A DNA stretch of 8,388 nucleotides, taken from contig JACDCJ010000078.1 in the NCBI GenBank assembly GCA_013817655.1, positions 1 through 8,388 of the forward strand, in the 5' to 3' direction. Positions 6,298 to 8,388 of this stretch are shown here, piece by piece. Numbering within the stretch: position 1 is the first letter of the stretch; the number at the start of each line of letters is the position of its first letter. Made by a program: the position numbers and the translations under genes. The notes under the pieces were generated by a model, which had not been told where the DNA came from, ran no database searches, and saw only the letters and a list, made by a program, of their open reading frames with translations. This DNA is from Actinosomnolentus pattersoniae (SeqCode). Its GTDB lineage: Bacteria; Actinomycetota; UBA4738.

Positions 6298-6301
6298 CTC
6301 C
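6298..6301 (-). promoter_or_regulatory. Ribosome binding site fixing the mrp start
   Basis: On the minus strand GGAG stands 6 nt before the ATG at 6291. No comparable site precedes the longer alternative start at 6357. Confidence 0.65.
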
Positions 6302-6305
6302 GGGA

Positions 6306-6363
6306 TTATGCTGATACTTACCGTGCTTATCTCGATAATACCCTGGTCGTTCGACACCGTCGA
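6306..6363. promoter_or_regulatory. Overlapping divergent promoters and paired operator-like boxes of mrp and the regulator gene
   Basis: Plus-strand promoter: CTGATA (6311-6316), 17-nt spacer, GATAAT (6334-6339). Minus-strand promoter: TCGACG (6363-6358), 17-nt spacer, TATTAT (6340-6335). The two -10 elements share bases. Two boxes of the form TTAT-N3-GATA start at 6306 and 6327, exactly 21 bp apart, each holding a TAT-N4-ATA dyad. The second also forms the inverted repeat TTATC-TC-GATAA (6327-6338), which lies on both -10 elements. The first covers the plus -35. A protein bound to both boxes would silence both genes. This stretch is much more AT-rich than its surroundings. The promoter and operator roles are inferred from pattern only. 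Confidence 0.6.
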
Positions 6364-6373
6364 TACGCCGCTT

Positions 6374-6377
6374 GGAG
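6374..6377 (+). promoter_or_regulatory. Ribosome binding site deciding the GTG start at 6387
   Basis: GGAG lies 9 nt before the GTG at 6387. It overlaps an alternative in-frame TTG at 6372, which therefore lacks a site of its own. Confidence 0.5.
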
Positions 6378-6386
6378 ACTAAGACC

Positions 6387-7055
6387 GTGCCTGAGACGAA
6401 GGCGATCGACGTCCACAAGGCGCTCGCCGACGACACCAGGTTCCGCCTGTACCGCTACATCGGCCTGGTGGGGCGCCCCGTGTCCGTGCGAGAGATGTCT
6501 CGCCGTCTGGGACTCCACCCGAACACCCTGCGGCCACACCTGCGCCGGCTGGAGGAGGCCGGGCTGGTGGCGAGGGAGGTGCGTAAGTCGGCGTCGGTCG
6601 GGCGCCCCCAAACGCTGTTCTCGATTCGGCAGGGCGAGCCCCCCGAGCGAGGCGATTACCGATTGCTCGCCGAGATGCTCTGTGGGCTCGTGCTCGACCG
6701 GCCCGCCGTGGAACGCGCCCGAGAGCTGGCGACCCAATGGGGTTCCTACCTGGTCGCGCAGGGGGGGCCGAAGCCGGGAGTTCGACTACCCTCCGGGCGG
6801 AACCTCGCTCTCCTGCAGGAAGCGCTCGCGCGTGCGGGGTTCGACCCGCGATTCCGGCGCCTGCAGGGCGCCGCGGTCGAGGTGACGCTCCGCGACTGTC
6901 CCTTCCGGGACCTGGCCGACGACTATCGCGAGCTCGTCTGCACCCTTCACCGTGGCCTGATCGAGGGCATGCTCGCGGGGCTGAAGCCCCCCCTGTCCCT
7001 CAAGGACTTCAAGCCGTTCGTCGAGCGTGGCATCTGCCGGGCGCGCGCCGGCTGA
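6387..7055 (+). CDS. SufR-like winged-helix transcriptional regulator with C-terminal Fe-S-type cysteines
   Basis: A 222-residue regulator. The N-terminal DNA-binding domain (about 8-82) is an ArsR-like winged helix: KALADDTRFRLYRYIGLVGRPVSVREMSRRLGLHPNTLRPHLRRLEEAGLVAREV, with a wing ending in GRPQTLFSI. The rest is a helical sensor domain whose end carries Cys171 (RDCPF), Cys185 (ELVCTLHRGLIEGM) and Cys217 (RGICRA), spaced CX13CX31C; Cys99 is a further cysteine. Three or four C-terminal cysteines of this kind bind a cluster in SufR, the Fe-S-sensing repressor of Fe-S assembly genes in cyanobacteria and actinobacteria. Divergence from an Mrp Fe-S carrier across a shared promoter fits this reading. 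I avoid the name sufR because no suf operon is in the window and the cysteine spacing is not identical to the characterised proteins. The GTG start has a GGAG; a TTG at 6372 would add five residues. It converges on the next gene with a 6-bp gap. Confidence 0.82.
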   Translation: MPETKAIDVHKALADDTRFRLYRYIGLVGRPVSVREMSRRLGLHPNTLRPHLRRLEEAGLVAREVRKSASVGRPQTLFSIRQGEPPERGDYRLLAEMLCGLVLDRPAVERARELATQWGSYLVAQGGPKPGVRLPSGRNLALLQEALARAGFDPRFRRLQGAAVEVTLRDCPFRDLADDYRELVCTLHRGLIEGMLAGLKPPLSLKDFKPFVERGICRARAG

Positions 7056-7065
7056 TCCGGGTCAG
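7052..7065. repeat. Near-perfect palindrome joining two convergent stop codons
   Basis: CTGATCCGGGTCAG spans the 6-bp gap between the regulator gene and the propeller gene and includes both stop codons, read as TGA from each side. Only the central T/G pair breaks the symmetry. It is too short and lacks T-runs, so it is not a convincing terminator. Confidence 0.35.
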
Positions 7066-7967
7066 GGCAGCGGTTGCCAATCCGGCGCGAACGAGCCCTT
7101 GTTCGTCGAGCCGGTGAGCTGAATGAGATCCGAGCCGTCGGCGTCCATCACGAAGATCTCCGCGTTTCTGTCAAAGGCGATCCTCCTGCCGTCCGGCGAC
7201 CATGCGGGAGAGCTGTCGAGTTCGGGACCGTCGGTCAGCTTCACGCCCTCGCTGCCATCGGGGTTCACGGTGAAGATGTCCCAGTCGGGGGACGTCCCCT
7301 GGCAGTCGCCCACGCAGGCGGCGTAGACGATTCGGTTGCCGTTGGGAGCCCAGTTCGGGTTCGCTTCGATTTCCGGGTAGTCCGTCACGCGGTGCGCTCC
7401 GGAGCCGTCGGCATTCATCAGGTAGAGGTGGTTGTCCCTGCGGAACGCGATCAGTCTGCCGTTCGGCGACCATGCCGGATCGAAGTCATGCTGCGGTCCG
7501 GACGTGAGCTGCCGCTCGGTTCCCGACGCCGACAGGGCGAACAGATCGCTGTCGCCGTCGGCGTAACGCTTGACGAAGACGATCCTGCTTCCGTCAGGTG
7601 ACCAGGCCGGCTGCTCATCGTCCTCGGTGGGGCTATCGGTCAGGTTGGCCTGGTCCGTGCCCGCGGCGTTCATGACCCAGATGTCGAAGGTGAATTCATC
7701 GAAGTCCTCCCGCATGAAGGCGATCTTCTCGCCGTCCGCGGACCAGGCCGGATCGAACTCGCTCCGTCGGGGGCTCGCGGTGATGTTTCGCCGGCCTGTT
7801 CCGTTCGGGTTGATGACGAAGATGTCCGCGCCCGCGGCCACCTGGACGTAGGCGATCTTCCCATTCTCGCCCGGAAAGGCGGCATGAACGGGAGCGTCCA
7901 GAGCCATAAGCGAAACCACAAGCGTGGCGGCGCCCGCGAGGCGAAGAGTCGAAACCTTCCGGCGCAT
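7062..7967 (-). CDS. Secreted six-bladed PD40/TolB-like beta-propeller protein
   Basis: A 301-residue exported protein. Residues 1-29 are a signal peptide (MRRK, hydrophobic core, VHA cleavage site). The mature part consists of six PD40/WD40-like repeats of about 40 residues with the form PAWSPDGxxIaF ... ifvMNaDGs ... LT. The first repeat begins at FPGENGKIAY and the last ends at DLIQLT, followed by a closing strand (FAPDWQPLP), which is the velcro arrangement of six-bladed TolB-type propellers. The fifth repeat contains a CX3C insert (Cys218, Cys222) that may be a disulphide. There is no enzymatic domain, lipobox or C-terminal anchor, and the TolB N-terminal domain is absent, so it is not true TolB. 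Its ligand is unknown; a binding or scaffold role is likely. The start is supported by GAGAGGAGG (7972-7980, minus strand) 4 nt before the ATG. It lies 91 bp downstream of the SPFH gene on the same strand. Confidence 0.85.
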   Translation of the reverse strand: MRRKVSTLRLAGAATLVVSLMALDAPVHAAFPGENGKIAYVQVAAGADIFVINPNGTGRRNITASPRRSEFDPAWSADGEKIAFMREDFDEFTFDIWVMNAAGTDQANLTDSPTEDDEQPAWSPDGSRIVFVKRYADGDSDLFALSASGTERQLTSGPQHDFDPAWSPNGRLIAFRRDNHLYLMNADGSGAHRVTDYPEIEANPNWAPNGNRIVYAACVGDCQGTSPDWDIFTVNPDGSEGVKLTDGPELDSSPAWSPDGRRIAFDRNAEIFVMDADGSDLIQLTGSTNKGSFAPDWQPLP

Positions 7968-8025
7968 GCGGCCTCCTCTCGAGGATGCGACCTGCTTTGC
8001 GAGGATCGACCCTATCGCGTCGTTG

Positions 8026-8051
8026 CCCCGCGGTCGAGAGGCCCCGCGGGG
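8026..8051. terminator. Very GC-rich hairpin between the SPFH and propeller genes
   Basis: CCCCGCGG (8026-8033) and CCGCGGGG (8044-8051) form a perfect 8-bp stem with a 10-nt loop. An alternative fold is the 12-bp palindrome GCCCCGCGGGGC at 8041-8052. It begins 7 nt after the SPFH stop on the minus strand. No T-run follows, so termination would be of the non-classical type, or the element may stabilise the mRNA end. Confidence 0.4.
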
Positions 8052-8058
8052 CTCGGGC

Positions 8059-8388
8059 TCACCCTCTGGCGTCCGGCGGGGTGCGGCCGCCGTCGCCGAA
8101 CGAGCGGGCGGTGAGCCCGGTCACGCCCGCTAGGAGGTTGGAGAGCTCCAGCGGCACGACGAACTTGGTGGAGGGCGACGACCCGATCTGCTTGAGCGCC
8201 TCCAGATACTGCAGGCTCATCGTGTTCGCGTCGAGCGTCTGCGCAACCTCGAAGATTCGCTGCAGAGCCATCGAGAAGCCTTCGGCGTTGAGGATGGCCG
8301 CCTGGCGGTTGCCCTCCGCGTTGAGGATGGCCGCCTGGCGGTTGCCTTCGGCATTGAGGATGGCAGCCTGCTTGTTCCCTTCGGCCAC
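8059..8388 (-). CDS. SPFH/band 7 (stomatin-type) protein, C-terminal part only
   Basis: The last 110 codons of a stomatin/QmcA-like protein; the N-terminal membrane anchor and the SPFH domain lie beyond the window edge. SPFH proteins form oligomeric membrane scaffolds, often paired with NfeD or with membrane proteases. Visible parts are the end of the coiled-coil helix, with three tandem 11-residue units (AEGNKQAAILN, then AEGNRQAAILN twice) plus the start of a fourth AEG, followed by FSMALQRIFEVAQTLD. The conserved C-terminal segment is LQYLEALKQIGSSPSTKFVVPLELSNLLAGV, matching the stomatin-type YLexL...s.kivvPle pattern. The tail ends in a short polar stretch (GDGGRTPPDARG). The frame continues across the edge, reading Val before the first AEG, so there is no start here. 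No partner gene (NfeD) is visible on this side. Confidence 0.88.
   Translation of the reverse strand: MAEGNKQAAILNAEGNRQAAILNAEGNRQAAILNAEGFSMALQRIFEVAQTLDANTMSLQYLEALKQIGSSPSTKFVVPLELSNLLAGVTGLTARSFGDGGRTPPDARG

Noticed and set aside
6292..6357. 22-codon N-terminal extension of mrp
   Set aside because: It would contain the predicted promoter and operator boxes and lacks a ribosome binding site; the DUF59 domain starts naturally at 6291.
8281..8388. Short tandem repeats considered as a CRISPR-like array
   Set aside because: The units are directly adjacent without spacers and encode an in-frame 11-residue protein repeat.

Overview
The window is GC-rich and densely coded, with nine protein genes, no gap above about 125 bp, and no RNA gene, mobile element or CRISPR array that I can see. 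The gene content suggests an uncultivated high-GC Gram-positive-type lineage, probably a soil Actinomycetota or a relative. It includes an ECF sigma factor with a translationally coupled membrane partner, a SufR-like regulator, an Mrp with the 'WGFSVPRMMG' style of P-loop ATPase, secreted PD40 propellers, frequent GTG starts and one probable leaderless gene. This placement is inference from gene style; there is no rRNA or marker gene to confirm it.

Left part (1-5064, all + strand): a PAP2-type lipid phosphatase, probably cut by the window edge, is followed after 8 nt by an Lgt-like prolipoprotein diacylglyceryl transferase. After a GC-rich hairpin come an ECF sigma factor, an overlapping single-pass membrane protein with a DUF4367-like outer domain (candidate anti-sigma factor), a membrane-anchored amicyanin-like cupredoxin, and a lipoprotein of the PQQ-dependent glucose/sorbosone dehydrogenase family. 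These products act at or outside the membrane. Lgt would lipidate proteins such as the dehydrogenase. The sigma/anti-sigma pair may control the cupredoxin, because the same two-part motif (GAACC-N16-CGT) precedes both the sigma gene and the cupredoxin gene. The dehydrogenase and cupredoxin could form a short extracytoplasmic electron-transfer route.

Middle part (5092-7055): an Mrp/NBP35-type Fe-S carrier ATPase (- strand) and a winged-helix regulator with SufR-like C-terminal cysteines (+ strand) are divergent across a 95-bp, locally AT-rich spacer. The spacer holds two overlapping sigma-70-type promoters and two TAT-N4-ATA boxes exactly 21 bp apart. I read this as a compact Fe-S homeostasis switch, and it is the most interesting part of the window. 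The Mrp also carries an unusual histidine-rich C-terminal tail.

Right part (7062-8388, - strand): a secreted six-bladed PD40/TolB-like propeller converges on the regulator with only 6 bp between them. Upstream of it lies the C-terminal end of an SPFH/stomatin-type membrane scaffold protein with tandem 11-residue (33-bp) repeats, which runs off the window.
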